Source: a virus
Length of the DNA: 20,167 nt
Reading direction: 5' to 3' (one strand)
IMG/VR virus record: IMGVR_UViG_3300032242_001345
Span: 1 to 20,167 of that record
Position numbers and translations under genes: made by a program. The notes under the pieces were generated by a model that saw only the letters and a program-made list of their open reading frames with translations, was not told where the DNA came from and did not search any database. Numbering within the stretch: position 1 is the first letter of the stretch; every line of letters starts with the position of its first letter. Positions 1-7,413 of this stretch are shown one piece after another.

Positions 1-22
1 ACCGCGATTCGAACAGGAGCCT

Positions 23-1063
23 ATGCGAATTCCATGGAGCCGCGAAGAGGAAGCCAAAGTCTTTGACCAGTACCCTCGTGGCGTCGCTATAAGCGACATC
101 GCAAAGGAACTTGGCCGAACCGAGAGCGCAATTCGGCTAAAGGCTCAAAACATGGGCTTACGGTTTGCGTCTGGAGCCAACAAGGGCTTCAAGATCGCAA
201 CCGAAGTTCCTTCACCCAACCGATCGGTCGAGAAGATTTTCGAAGACCAGCGGGCCGAATACGAAGCCAAGCGCGGCCGGCAGAAAGTCAAGGCCGAAGG
301 GATTCGGATCGAGCTCGAAGACGCGGGGCCTTACGCTCTCATGTTTACGGGCGATCCACACGCCGGAGACGACGGTTGCGATCTCGGGCACCTTGCCTCG
401 GATCTTCAAATCATCAAAGACACGCCCCACATGTTTGGGGCGAACATGGGCGATCTGACAAACAACTGGATTCGAGCCCTTGGCCACCTTTACGCCAAGC
501 AGCACACCACTGACGGCGAAGAACTTGCGTTGATGCGCTGGCTCATCGGCGCGGCTGATTGGCTATTTGTCATTTTAGGCAACCACGATAAGTGGGGCCC
601 ACTCGCGGCGGCGGTTTGCGAGAATGCGGGCGTGATGGCTGTCGATCACGGGTCCATGTTTCGAATCGTCTCGGGTGATTCAGAGCTACTGGTTGACGCT
701 CGGCACACCCACAAAGGGCACAGCATGTACAACCCTGGCCATGCTCAACTCAAGAAGAACTATAGAGGCAGCCAAGCCGACATCATCATCGGAGCCCACA
801 CCCACACCAGCGCGTACACGCAGATCAAGAACGGCATTACCGGCAAAATCGGCCACGCCATTCGAGTAGGCGCTTACAAAAAAGTCGACGAGTACGCGGA
901 TCAGCACGATTTCGAAGACGGCGCGATCAGCCCGTCAGTGGTTGCCGTAATCGACCCCAGCGCGGACGAGGTTGGCAAAGTGACCATTTTCCACAACCCA
1001 CACCACGCCGTGACGTTTCTTCGTGCGCTGCGGGAAGCTTGGGAGATGGAAGAAGCAGCGTGA
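23..1063 (+). CDS. Metallophosphoesterase with N-terminal helix-turn-helix domain
   Basis: The 346-aa product has two parts. Residues 4-48 look like a SANT/GcrA-type helix-turn-helix (W-x-R-E-E-E start, then DIAKELGRTESAIRLKAQNMGL), suggesting DNA binding. Residues 105-265 carry the calcineurin-like metallophosphoesterase signature in order: GDPHAG at 110-115, GDLTN at 143-147, GNHDKWG at 186-192, RHTHKG at 227-232 and GAHTHT at 257-262. All the expected metal ligands are present, so an active two-metal phosphodiesterase or phosphatase is likely. The substrate cannot be told from sequence; DNA or a nucleotide is a reasonable guess given the fused DNA-binding domain. AGGAG at 15-19 supports the start, with a short 3-base spacer. 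The gene lies just upstream of the terminase genes, where phages often keep packaging or DNA-processing accessories. Confidence 0.9.
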   Translation: MRIPWSREEEAKVFDQYPRGVAISDIAKELGRTESAIRLKAQNMGLRFASGANKGFKIATEVPSPNRSVEKIFEDQRAEYEAKRGRQKVKAEGIRIELEDAGPYALMFTGDPHAGDDGCDLGHLASDLQIIKDTPHMFGANMGDLTNNWIRALGHLYAKQHTTDGEELALMRWLIGAADWLFVILGNHDKWGPLAAAVCENAGVMAVDHGSMFRIVSGDSELLVDARHTHKGHSMYNPGHAQLKKNYRGSQADIIIGAHTHTSAYTQIKNGITGKIGHAIRVGAYKKVDEYADQHDFEDGAISPSVVAVIDPSADEVGKVTIFHNPHHAVTFLRALREAWEMEEAA

Positions 1064-1075
1064 CCCTGAGATCCC

Positions 1076-1195
1076 ATGGCTAAGATCCGTCTCAACAGGT
1101 CCAAAACGGTCCGCAAATTTCGCGACAAGGCGGCGAGGGCTCGGGCTAGAGAAAACGCATGGCGCATAGTCCAGAAACCAAAGCGCGCGCACTAG
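1076..1195 (+). CDS. Possible small basic peptide (39 aa)
   Basis: A short open frame between the metallophosphoesterase and the small terminase encodes 39 residues that are strongly basic: about 17 are Lys, Arg or His, and the middle reads KFRDKAARARARENAW. It starts 12 bases after the preceding stop and overlaps the TerS start (1159) by 37 bases in another frame. There is no good Shine-Dalgarno site (only CTGAG at 1066-1070). Basic peptides of this size are common in phage genomes and may bind nucleic acid, but the frame could equally be chance. No family is recognised. Confidence 0.3.
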   Translation: MAKIRLNRSKTVRKFRDKAARARARENAWRIVQKPKRAH

Positions 1196-1608
1196 CGGAC
1201 TACTTAGAGATCGGGTTTACGGCCACGATCCAAAAGCACGGGATCGGGCGCAAAACGCTTTACGAGTGGATCAAAAGCGCGGGAAGCTTGGACACACCGA
1301 GAACGCCCAAGATCAAGAATTCAAGGTCATCACGGGCCGCCGTTGCGAAGTACGTGCCGGAAGCTGGATCCGCTCCGATTACTAGACCAGCACCAACAGC
1401 AGAGCGGTTCGACACTGCACTTCGAACGTTCCTGATTTCCACCGTTGATATGCTTCAGGCAATCACGGAAACTTGCTCCGATCCCGCGTTTATCAAAGAG
1501 AATCCAGAAGGCGCGAATGTCCTGGTCCAAACTGTTCTCGCCAGAGCCGACATGCTCGCTGCCATGGTTCGAGAGCCAAGCCCCGAGCAGCAGCAGCCCG
1601 AAGAGTAA
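1159..1608 (+). CDS. Putative terminase small subunit
   Basis: The 149-aa product begins with a helix-turn-helix of transposase/TerS type (residues 1-41: ETKARALADYLEIGFTATIQ, then HGIGRKTLYEWI). A basic, Ser/Pro-rich linker follows (about 42-80). The C-terminal part is helical (about 85-140, RTFLISTVDMLQAI and VLVQTVLARADMLAAM). Small terminases recognise the packaging site on concatemeric DNA and oligomerise. A DNA-binding N terminus, a helical oligomerisation region and a position directly before the large terminase all fit. The ribosome site is weak (AGAGAAAA at 1148-1155). The last 92 bases overlap the inferred start of the large subunit, so the two are probably translationally coupled. 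The family call comes mainly from context; the sequence alone says only HTH protein. Confidence 0.72.
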   Translation: MAHSPETKARALADYLEIGFTATIQKHGIGRKTLYEWIKSAGSLDTPRTPKIKNSRSSRAAVAKYVPEAGSAPITRPAPTAERFDTALRTFLISTVDMLQAITETCSDPAFIKENPEGANVLVQTVLARADMLAAMVREPSPEQQQPEE

Positions 1609-2908
1609 CGCGGGTTACCTAGACTGGTACAAGACCACGATTCCCGGCACATGGACAGTCCCAGATCATGTTCGACTCATCGCTGAAGCCCTCGACGCGG
1701 TGGACCGAGGCGAGATCGACCGGTTAGCGATCCACATGCCGCCGAGGCACGGAAAGTCTGAAACGATCACGGTTCGGTACCCGGTCTATCACCTGCTGAA
1801 CCATCCGGATCAGAACGTCCTAATTACCGGCTACAACGAACGGTTTGCTCGCAAGTTTGGCCGCAGAACTCGCAACATCGCCAAAGAGCGCGGGCTTGTG
1901 GCTTCAGATAAGGCGGCAGCGGACGAGTGGTCAACCACCGGCGGCGGGCTTTTTATGGCTCGCGGCGTGGGCTCACCTCCGACCGGAACCGGATTTAACC
2001 GTGTTGTCATTGACGACCCGATCCGAAGGCGCGAGGATGCAGACAGCGAGACGTACCGCGAGAAAACCTGGGACTGGTACAGCGAGGACCTTTACAGCCG
2101 TGTCGAGCCTAGTGGCGCAATCATCATGGTCTGCACGTTGTGGCACGAAGACGACGTGGCCGCGAGGGCAAAGGCGAGCGAGCTTGGTAGGTGGCACACG
2201 CTCAACCTTCGAGCGATCAGCGACGAGGGCAACGCGCTTTGGCCCGATCGGTTTGACGTTGAAGCCCTGACGCGGATCCGCTCCGTGATGGGCGAGTACG
2301 GGTTTGAGGCGCTGTATCAGCAAAACCCGACCCCGCGAGAAGGAAGCTTGTTTAAGGTCGGGATGCTCGAAATCGTGAACGCGGTCCCGGCTGGACTACC
2401 AAAGGCCAGGGCGTGGGACATGGGCGCGACGGCGAACGACGGCGACTATACGGCAGGGTGCCGCATCGAAGGTCCTGACACGAGCGGCATCTACTACGTG
2501 ACCGACGTTGTACGCGGTCAGTGGGAACCAGCCGAGCGCAATCGGATCATCAGACAGACAGCGGAGATCGACGGGGTTGAGTGTCGCATCCGTGGGCCTC
2601 AAGATCCAGGTGCGGCCGGTAAAGAGTCGGCGCACATGTTTACGCGAATGCTGGCGGGGTTCTCGGTCAAGACCGCGCCCGTGACTGGCGATAAACAGCT
2701 TCGCGCGGAACCGTTAGCCGCCCAGGTCAACGCAGGCAATGTGAAACTTTTACGCGGAGATTGGAACCGGGCCTACATCGAAGAATTCCGGACGTTCCCG
2801 AGCGGGAAGCACGACGACCAGGTTGATAGCTCGACCGATGCTTTTAGCACTTTGCGATCCACGCGCCAATCGGAAGTCCGCGCACCCATTTTGAGATCCT
2901 ATGTATAG
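1517..2908 (+). CDS. Terminase large subunit (packaging ATPase and nuclease)
   Basis: This is the DNA-packaging motor. With the chosen start the product is 463 aa. The ATPase half has Walker A MPPRHGKS at about 74-81, the variant typical of one large phage terminase group, and Walker B VVIDDP at about 163-168. The nuclease half has the RNase H-fold acidic patch: AWDMG (about 299-303), QDPG (about 362-365) and HDDQVDS (about 432-438). The frame is open back to an ATG at 1445, deep inside TerS. The ATG at 1517 is preferred because AGAAGG (1506-1511) sits 5 bases upstream, whereas 1445 adds 24 residues without visible homology. There is no further ATG, GTG or TTG before the conserved region. The stop overlaps the portal start by 8 bases (ATGTATAG). 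Confidence 0.94.
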   Translation: MSWSKLFSPEPTCSLPWFESQAPSSSSPKSNAGYLDWYKTTIPGTWTVPDHVRLIAEALDAVDRGEIDRLAIHMPPRHGKSETITVRYPVYHLLNHPDQNVLITGYNERFARKFGRRTRNIAKERGLVASDKAAADEWSTTGGGLFMARGVGSPPTGTGFNRVVIDDPIRRREDADSETYREKTWDWYSEDLYSRVEPSGAIIMVCTLWHEDDVAARAKASELGRWHTLNLRAISDEGNALWPDRFDVEALTRIRSVMGEYGFEALYQQNPTPREGSLFKVGMLEIVNAVPAGLPKARAWDMGATANDGDYTAGCRIEGPDTSGIYYVTDVVRGQWEPAERNRIIRQTAEIDGVECRIRGPQDPGAAGKESAHMFTRMLAGFSVKTAPVTGDKQLRAEPLAAQVNAGNVKLLRGDWNRAYIEEFRTFPSGKHDDQVDSSTDAFSTLRSTRQSEVRAPILRSYV

Positions 2909-4397
2909 CAAGCCCGAAGACTTGATTGGAACGGTACACAACCCGCCCGGGTTTGATGCCGCGCGGGCGTACAGCCGTCAATCGAAGGCGTATTTTGGGC
3001 TTCAGCCGTACCCTCGATGGTCTCCGATGACCAAAGACTGGAAGATCGAGACGCGCGGCCCGCTGCCTCGATGCCAGCCGTTTGTTCGTCGGCTCATTCA
3101 AAAGGGGGCGGTTTGGTTGTTTGGAAAGCCTCTTACGTTTCGGGCGGCAAGCGATCACACACTCAGCGCGGCGCTTAACGACACTTGGGCGGCGGCTTCG
3201 ATGGGAAGCCGGGCGGTTTCGCTTGGAGCTATCGGCGGTCTGTCGGGTGGCGTGGTCCTAAAGTTTTCGTTCGACCCTAAAAAATCGGACCTTCCATCCA
3301 TTTCGGTCCTCGACCCAGGCGAACAGACTCGGCTTTATTGGGACGCGTTTGACTGCAACAAATTGTTGATGGCGCGGGTTCAATTCCCGTACATCGACCC
3401 AACATCGGGTCGGAAGTTCTGGTACCGCGAAGATTGGACGGACTCGCTCCATGTGACTTACAAGCCGTTCGAGGATTCGGGCGCGTTCTCAACTCACGAT
3501 ACAATCTACGAAAACGCCAACATCGCCGACAAAAATTCAGGGTGGCAAGTAGAAAAATCCACGCCTAATCCGTTCGGGATCATTCCGCTCTGGTACATCC
3601 AGAATCGCAACTCGGGCGCGGATATTGGCGAGGGCGATTTGTGGCAGTACTTCCACATCATCGACCAGATCAACTTTACGATTGACCTTGCCCATAAGCA
3701 CAATCAGAAGCATATCAGCCCCGATAAGGCGTACATCGACCTTCAACCGCCAGTTAGTGACCCGGCAATGTCGGGCGCGCCTATCGAGTCCGAAGTTCTT
3801 GAAACCATCGAAGGCAAACCGTCACAAGGCAAGGTCCAAGTTCTTGAGACGGACGGCTCAATGCGGCCGCACATCAAGCAGTTTTTAGACGACCTTCTTC
3901 GGGACCTATTCCAGACCATCGGCATGGTCGATGTTTCGCCCGACTCCATCACGAATAAAGGCAACCTGACGGCGTCGGTACTTACCCAGCTTTACGCCCC
4001 GCTCATCGAGACGACAAGCCTAAAACGTGGCTCCTACGGCGAGGACGGTATTGCTGTTTTCATGGAGCGAATGTCCACCGGCATGGCAAACCTCGGAGTA
4101 AAGCCGTGGAAGTCAGGCGTAGACGTGCAAATCGTTTGGCCTCCGATGATTCAAGAATCCGAGGACGAAAAGACCGCCCGAACCGCGCGAAAGACGGCAG
4201 AAGTTGCCGCCGGATTCGACACCCCAATTAGGGCCGCGCGAGAGATTTTGACCCAAAACAACGGCGTAATTGACGTTGACGACGTGTTGACGCAGTTACC
4301 GCAAGCTGACCCGTCCAGCCCCAACGACGGAGAGGAAACTAATGGCACAGACACCACAAGCACCACTCGCAGAAAGCAAGCCAAGAAATTGGCGTGA
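2901..4397 (+). CDS. Portal protein (SPP1 gp6-like)
   Basis: The 498-aa length and the residue pattern match the SPP1-type portal family: an N-terminal RLIQKGAVWLFGKP block; the central PFGIIPLWYIQNRNSGADIG, then GDLWQYFHIIDQINFTIDLA; and a long helical C-terminal half with FLDDLLRDLFQTIGMVDVSP and LTASVLTQLYAPLIETTSLK. Portals form a dodecameric ring at one capsid vertex, through which TerL pumps DNA and to which the connector proteins attach. The C terminus is Asp/Thr-rich and ends in a basic run (RRKQAKK). That terminal stretch overlaps the next gene by 56 bases in another frame. The start overlaps the TerL stop by 8 bases and has only a weak ribosome site, as expected for a coupled gene. 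Confidence 0.92.
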   Translation: MYSKPEDLIGTVHNPPGFDAARAYSRQSKAYFGLQPYPRWSPMTKDWKIETRGPLPRCQPFVRRLIQKGAVWLFGKPLTFRAASDHTLSAALNDTWAAASMGSRAVSLGAIGGLSGGVVLKFSFDPKKSDLPSISVLDPGEQTRLYWDAFDCNKLLMARVQFPYIDPTSGRKFWYREDWTDSLHVTYKPFEDSGAFSTHDTIYENANIADKNSGWQVEKSTPNPFGIIPLWYIQNRNSGADIGEGDLWQYFHIIDQINFTIDLAHKHNQKHISPDKAYIDLQPPVSDPAMSGAPIESEVLETIEGKPSQGKVQVLETDGSMRPHIKQFLDDLLRDLFQTIGMVDVSPDSITNKGNLTASVLTQLYAPLIETTSLKRGSYGEDGIAVFMERMSTGMANLGVKPWKSGVDVQIVWPPMIQESEDEKTARTARKTAEVAAGFDTPIRAAREILTQNNGVIDVDDVLTQLPQADPSSPNDGEETNGTDTTSTTRRKQAKKLA

Positions 4398-4659
4398 CGA
4401 CCAAAAGAAGGGCTATGTAGCCCATTTTGACCCCGAAACGGGCCAGTTTGACGGACCATCCGACGCGTTTGTTTGGTTTGGGCTTCCATACCAGGGATCT
4501 CCGTGGTCAGATGAAAAGATCGGCATGGACGGGAAACCGTTCAAGGTCTCGTCTTACATTGACCCCGACAAATTAAGCCAGGCACTTGGCAGCACGGCGG
4601 TCGAATGGGTTGAGTGGGACACCGAAACCCAGTGCAACGTGTACCGGAGGCTTGCGTGA
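4342..4659 (+). CDS. Small head-region protein of unknown function
   Basis: The 105-aa acidic, aromatic-rich product has several Trp residues (FVWFGLPYQGSPW, EWVEWDTE) and matches no family I recognise. It is very likely real: GGAGAGGA at 4329-4336 stands just before the ATG, and its stop shares the sequence GTGA with the scaffold start (4656-4659). It begins inside the portal 3' end. Phages often place a minor head protein or scaffold accessory between portal and scaffold, so a head-assembly role is plausible. This is inferred from position only. Confidence 0.72.
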   Translation: MAQTPQAPLAESKPRNWRDDQKKGYVAHFDPETGQFDGPSDAFVWFGLPYQGSPWSDEKIGMDGKPFKVSSYIDPDKLSQALGSTAVEWVEWDTETQCNVYRRLA

Positions 4660-5210
4660 GCGAAGTAATCCCGCCAGTAGACGGCGAAAACAGCACGATT
4701 CGCACCCTTCGAGAGTCACGCGAAAAGGCAGTTGGCGAGTTAAAGGCAGAACAGGAGGCGCGAGCTGCGCTGGAGGCTGAAAAGGCCGAGTTGGCCCTCA
4801 AACTTCAGGCGTTTGAGCGGTCTCAGCTTGACGAGCAGTCTCGGCTGAAACTTGAAGCCGAAGAGGCTAGAGCGAAGGTTGCCGAACTTGAGCCCATCAA
4901 AGGTGAAGTTGAGCGGTACCAAGCGGCTTTTAAGTCCCTGTACGAGACAGAATTAGCTTCCGTGCCGGACGATGTTCGCGCCACGGCTGAAAAGCTAACG
5001 TCGGCTGGATCTTATCCAGACCGGCTCGAATCGCTTCGGTTATTCAAGACCACGGTTCCCGCGTTGCAGACGGCAGGAACCCGAACGGCTCCGGTTACGC
5101 CTCCAGCTCCGCAAGCTACGCAACCCAACCCGAACGTGGTTTCGGCGGACCCTTCGACTTGGGGCAAGATCGCGTACTCCGACGCTCTGGCACAGACCGC
5201 CAAGGTCTAA
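4656..5210 (+). CDS. Putative capsid scaffolding protein
   Basis: With a GTG start the product is 184 aa. Residues about 15-95 form one long charged helix with heptad character (KAVGELKAEQEARAALEAEK, then LALKLQAFERSQLDEQSRLK), a clear coiled coil. The tail is Pro/Thr/Ala-rich (TAPVTPPAPQATQPNPN) and ends in a short conserved-looking WGKIAYSDALAQ. A coiled-coil protein of this size between portal and major capsid protein is the usual place and shape of an internal scaffold, which templates procapsid assembly and leaves before packaging. GTG at 4656 is preferred over an ATG at 4614 because CGGAGG (4645-4650) lies 5 bases upstream and GTGA overlaps the previous stop; the ATG lacks such a site and would overlap the upstream gene by 46 bases. 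Confidence 0.75.
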   Translation: MSEVIPPVDGENSTIRTLRESREKAVGELKAEQEARAALEAEKAELALKLQAFERSQLDEQSRLKLEAEEARAKVAELEPIKGEVERYQAAFKSLYETELASVPDDVRATAEKLTSAGSYPDRLESLRLFKTTVPALQTAGTRTAPVTPPAPQATQPNPNVVSADPSTWGKIAYSDALAQTAKV

Positions 5211-5228
5211 CCCGACTTCAATCTCATA

Positions 5229-5249
5229 GGGCGCGACCGCTTCGCGCCT
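5229..5249 (+). promoter_or_regulatory. Stem-loop in the capsid gene leader
   Basis: In the 79-base gap before the major capsid gene, GGCGCGA (5230-5236) and TCGCGCC (5242-5248) form a perfect 7-bp stem around the loop CCGCT, with a G-T pair possible outside it. No T run follows, so it is not a standard intrinsic terminator. It may stabilise or process the highly expressed capsid mRNA; this is inference. Confidence 0.35.
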
Positions 5250-5275
5250 CGGAACAACAAGCGAGAACGACAACT

Positions 5276-5283
5276 AAAGGAGA
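5276..5283 (+). promoter_or_regulatory. Strong ribosome binding site of the capsid gene
   Basis: AAAGGAGA lies 6 bases before the ATG at 5290. It is among the best Shine-Dalgarno matches in the window, fitting the most abundant virion protein. Confidence 0.7.
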
Positions 5284-5289
5284 CAGCTT

Positions 5290-6306
5290 ATGCCCGCAGG
5301 TATTAGCACAGCATCACTAACTCTCCAGCAGTACGCAGCGCAGTCCAACGAGCCGTTGGTCCAGCGCGTCGTTTTCTCGCTGTTGGAAGTCGGCTCGGTT
5401 CTGAACGATATTTCGTTCCAAACCAACGGATCACTTAAAGCAAACGGTAGCCGAATTGTTGGCGCGTTGCCGACCGTCGGCTATCGACGGCTCAACGAAG
5501 ACACCACGACCGCTTCCGGTACGGCTCAGCCGTTCCAGGAGCAGGCATACATCATGTCGAACACGATCGACATTGATCGCTTGCTGATGATGGATGTCAA
5601 CCAGATCGGCGATCCGTCGGCGGTTCAGGTCGATATGTGGCTCAAGGCCGCGTCTTACGACTACACCGATAAGTTCTTCAACAACAACCACACCAGCGGT
5701 GACCCCAAAATGGTCATTGGTATTCGGCAGCGGCTTGATGACCCAACCACTTGGGGCACCAACACCGCTTGCAAGATCAACGCTGGCGGCGTGGACCTTT
5801 CTGATAGCGGGTTGACTTCGGCCAACGCCAACGTCGCTATTCGCTACATGGAGCAGATGCTCGACGAAATCGGCGCACCCGACGGCAACGATGTGGTCAT
5901 TTACATGAACCGCAACCTTCGCCGACGATTCCAGCAGGCTATCCGATCACTCGGAGCTGGCGGCGGTTTCGATATGACGACTGACGCTTTTGGTCGCCGA
6001 CTCTTGACGTTCCGAAACGCGGTCATTCGAGCTGTTGGAACCAAGGCCGATCAGTCCACGGAAATCATCACGAACACCGAAACTTCGGCCGGCGCAAACG
6101 GTTCGAGCACCTATTCCTCCATCTACGCGGTTCGCTACGGTGATAGCGCGTTAAATGGTTGGCAGATGGAGCCGATCCGCATCCAGAACCTTGGTCTTCG
6201 CCAGGACGTTCCCACCCAGAACCGAGTGTTCATTGAGTGGGCTTCTGGCCTGTACCAGGTTCATACCCGAGCCGTCGCGCGTGTTTACGGCATCAAGGTG
6301 GCCTAA
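5290..6306 (+). CDS. Major capsid protein (HK97-fold type expected)
   Basis: The 338-aa product lies after the scaffold-like gene and has the strongest ribosome site. It resembles major capsid proteins of tailed phages: an N-terminal helical segment with early Leu/Val content (QRVVFSLLEVGSVLNDISFQ), a GYRRLNEDTT segment in the E-loop region, a central KFFNNNHTSGDPKMVIGIRQ, a P-domain-like ANVAIRYMEQMLDEIGAPDG followed by VVIYMNRNLRRRF, and a C-terminal FIEWASGLYQVHTRAVARVY strand. The IYMN...R...F and IEW-G pattern is common in capsid proteins of this group. There is no fused protease and no separate protease gene in the window, so maturation by prohead proteolysis is not evident. The fold assignment is inference. 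Confidence 0.88.
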   Translation: MPAGISTASLTLQQYAAQSNEPLVQRVVFSLLEVGSVLNDISFQTNGSLKANGSRIVGALPTVGYRRLNEDTTTASGTAQPFQEQAYIMSNTIDIDRLLMMDVNQIGDPSAVQVDMWLKAASYDYTDKFFNNNHTSGDPKMVIGIRQRLDDPTTWGTNTACKINAGGVDLSDSGLTSANANVAIRYMEQMLDEIGAPDGNDVVIYMNRNLRRRFQQAIRSLGAGGGFDMTTDAFGRRLLTFRNAVIRAVGTKADQSTEIITNTETSAGANGSSTYSSIYAVRYGDSALNGWQMEPIRIQNLGLRQDVPTQNRVFIEWASGLYQVHTRAVARVYGIKVA

Positions 6307-6317
6307 GGAGTAACCAT

Positions 6318-6704
6318 ATGGCATACGACGCTCTACTTGCTCTCCAGTCTTCGGTCACTAAGACCGCAACGTTCAACGGTACGGGTGTCTCGATTCCTTT
6401 CGGGACCACCCGCCGAGGGCTGAACGCTCGCGTTATCTATTCCGCAGCGACCAACGCTTCGGGTAGCAACTCGGTTCAGTTCCAGGTTGACATTTCGCCA
6501 GACGGCGGTTCCACTTGGACCCGCTCAATCTTGTCGGACCCCGTGGTTCTAAGCACCACGGCTCAGGCTGGCGTGATTCAGATTCCGTTCATGACCCCCG
6601 ACAACCGCCAAGCATGGCAAGTCCGTTTGACGGCAACGTTCAGCGGCGCGGGTTCGACTCCCACGATCACCTACTCGGCAGATATGGGCAACGCGTTTCC
6701 CTAA
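6318..6704 (+). CDS. Small beta-rich protein, candidate capsid decoration protein
   Basis: The 128-aa product starts at the ATG at 6318, not at an in-frame ATG 81 bases upstream inside the capsid gene, because AAGGAG (6305-6310) lies 7 bases before 6318. The sequence alternates polar and hydrophobic residues, as in a beta-sandwich. It contains an Asp-box-like SPDGGSTW at residues 60-67 and ends TITYSADMGNAFP. There is no Cys, no signal peptide and no membrane segment. Its place between the capsid gene and a terminator, and its size, suit a capsid decoration or cement protein that binds the outer capsid surface. No specific family is recognised, so the role is inference. Confidence 0.62.
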   Translation: MAYDALLALQSSVTKTATFNGTGVSIPFGTTRRGLNARVIYSAATNASGSNSVQFQVDISPDGGSTWTRSILSDPVVLSTTAQAGVIQIPFMTPDNRQAWQVRLTATFSGAGSTPTITYSADMGNAFP

Positions 6705-6709
6705 CCAAT

Positions 6710-6738
6710 AGCCCCGGACTTCCGGGGCTTCCCCTTTT
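6710..6738 (+). terminator. Intrinsic terminator after the head genes
   Basis: AGCCCCGG (6710-6717) pairs perfectly with CCGGGGCT (6722-6729) around the loop ACTT, followed by TCCCC and four T. It ends the capsid/decoration transcript. Its T run touches the ATG at 6739, so the only purine-rich stretch that could serve the next gene (GGGG at 6724-6727) lies inside the stem. Confidence 0.75.
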
Positions 6739-7413
6739 ATGGCAATCACTTACACGGCATGGCCTACGGTTACCTTTGTTCGAGGGCTTCTTGCGTCTAC
6801 GCAGGTGTCTTTGCCTTCCGGGGTGACTGATGACATCGTGCAATCTCGCATTGACTCGCGGGTTGCCGAAGTTGGTCGCCGTACTCGCCGTGAGTTCTTG
6901 ACCACCACCGAAACCCGCCAATTTAATGGTTCTGGCACGGGTGAGATGGTGGTCAGCGATTACCGCTCGATCTCCGCTATCCAGTTCTATTTGACGGCAG
7001 GCATCGGGGCGGTTAGCCTTGCCCAGTGGCAAGAAGTCAGCGTAGACGCAGGGCCAAAGAACCGAATCCACATCTTTGCAGGCCCAGCGTTCGCGTCGGC
7101 TGGATATTACAACAACTTCCCCGAGGGCCGGTCTAACGTCGCAATTACGGCAACGTGGGGCTATGCGGACTCGATTCCTCAAGACGTCTGGAACTCAGTC
7201 GCCGAGGCGGCCGCAGCCGACATTGTGGATGGGCTAAAGATCACCAACGGCGGCGTTCAGACGAGCATTAAAGACGACGACGTAACACTCAGCTTTTCCC
7301 AAGAAATGCTATCGAATCTAAGCCGCTGGGGCGCGAACTTTGAGGGCGTCTGTAAGCGGTACACCCGGGACCTCGGGACGTTCATGGCTCGCAAGCGGGA
7401 GCACCTGATCTAG
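6739..7413 (+). CDS. Head-tail connector (gp6/gp15-like adaptor)
   Basis: The 224-aa product starts MAITYTAWPTVTFVRGLLAS and continues with a helical R-x-D-S-R-V-A-E-V-G-R-R-T-R-R segment (about 37-52). It then has a beta region containing WQEVSVDAGPKNRIHI and a further helix, VWNSVAEAAAADIVDGLKI. This helix-beta-helix organisation, with an N-terminal multihelix part and late DxxVTLSFSQEML, fits the adaptor proteins that bind under the portal ring. As the first gene after the head block it is in the expected place. No separate Shine-Dalgarno site exists; the preceding terminator abuts the ATG. The next in-frame Met lies near residue 71, inside the domain, so the start is secure. Confidence 0.78.
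   Translation: MAITYTAWPTVTFVRGLLASTQVSLPSGVTDDIVQSRIDSRVAEVGRRTRREFLTTTETRQFNGSGTGEMVVSDYRSISAIQFYLTAGIGAVSLAQWQEVSVDAGPKNRIHIFAGPAFASAGYYNNFPEGRSNVAITATWGYADSIPQDVWNSVAEAAAADIVDGLKITNGGVQTSIKDDDVTLSFSQEMLSNLSRWGANFEGVCKRYTRDLGTFMARKREHLI

Noticed and set aside
1445-1516. Upstream ATG (1445) as the TerL start
   Set aside because: It would add 24 residues of shadow-like sequence inside TerS and lacks a good ribosome site, while 1517 has AGAAGG at proper spacing. It cannot be excluded completely.
6667-7182. 171-codon minus-strand frame across the decoration/connector boundary
   Set aside because: It runs antisense through the terminator and the connector gene and gives an Arg/Cys-rich product without a recognisable fold.
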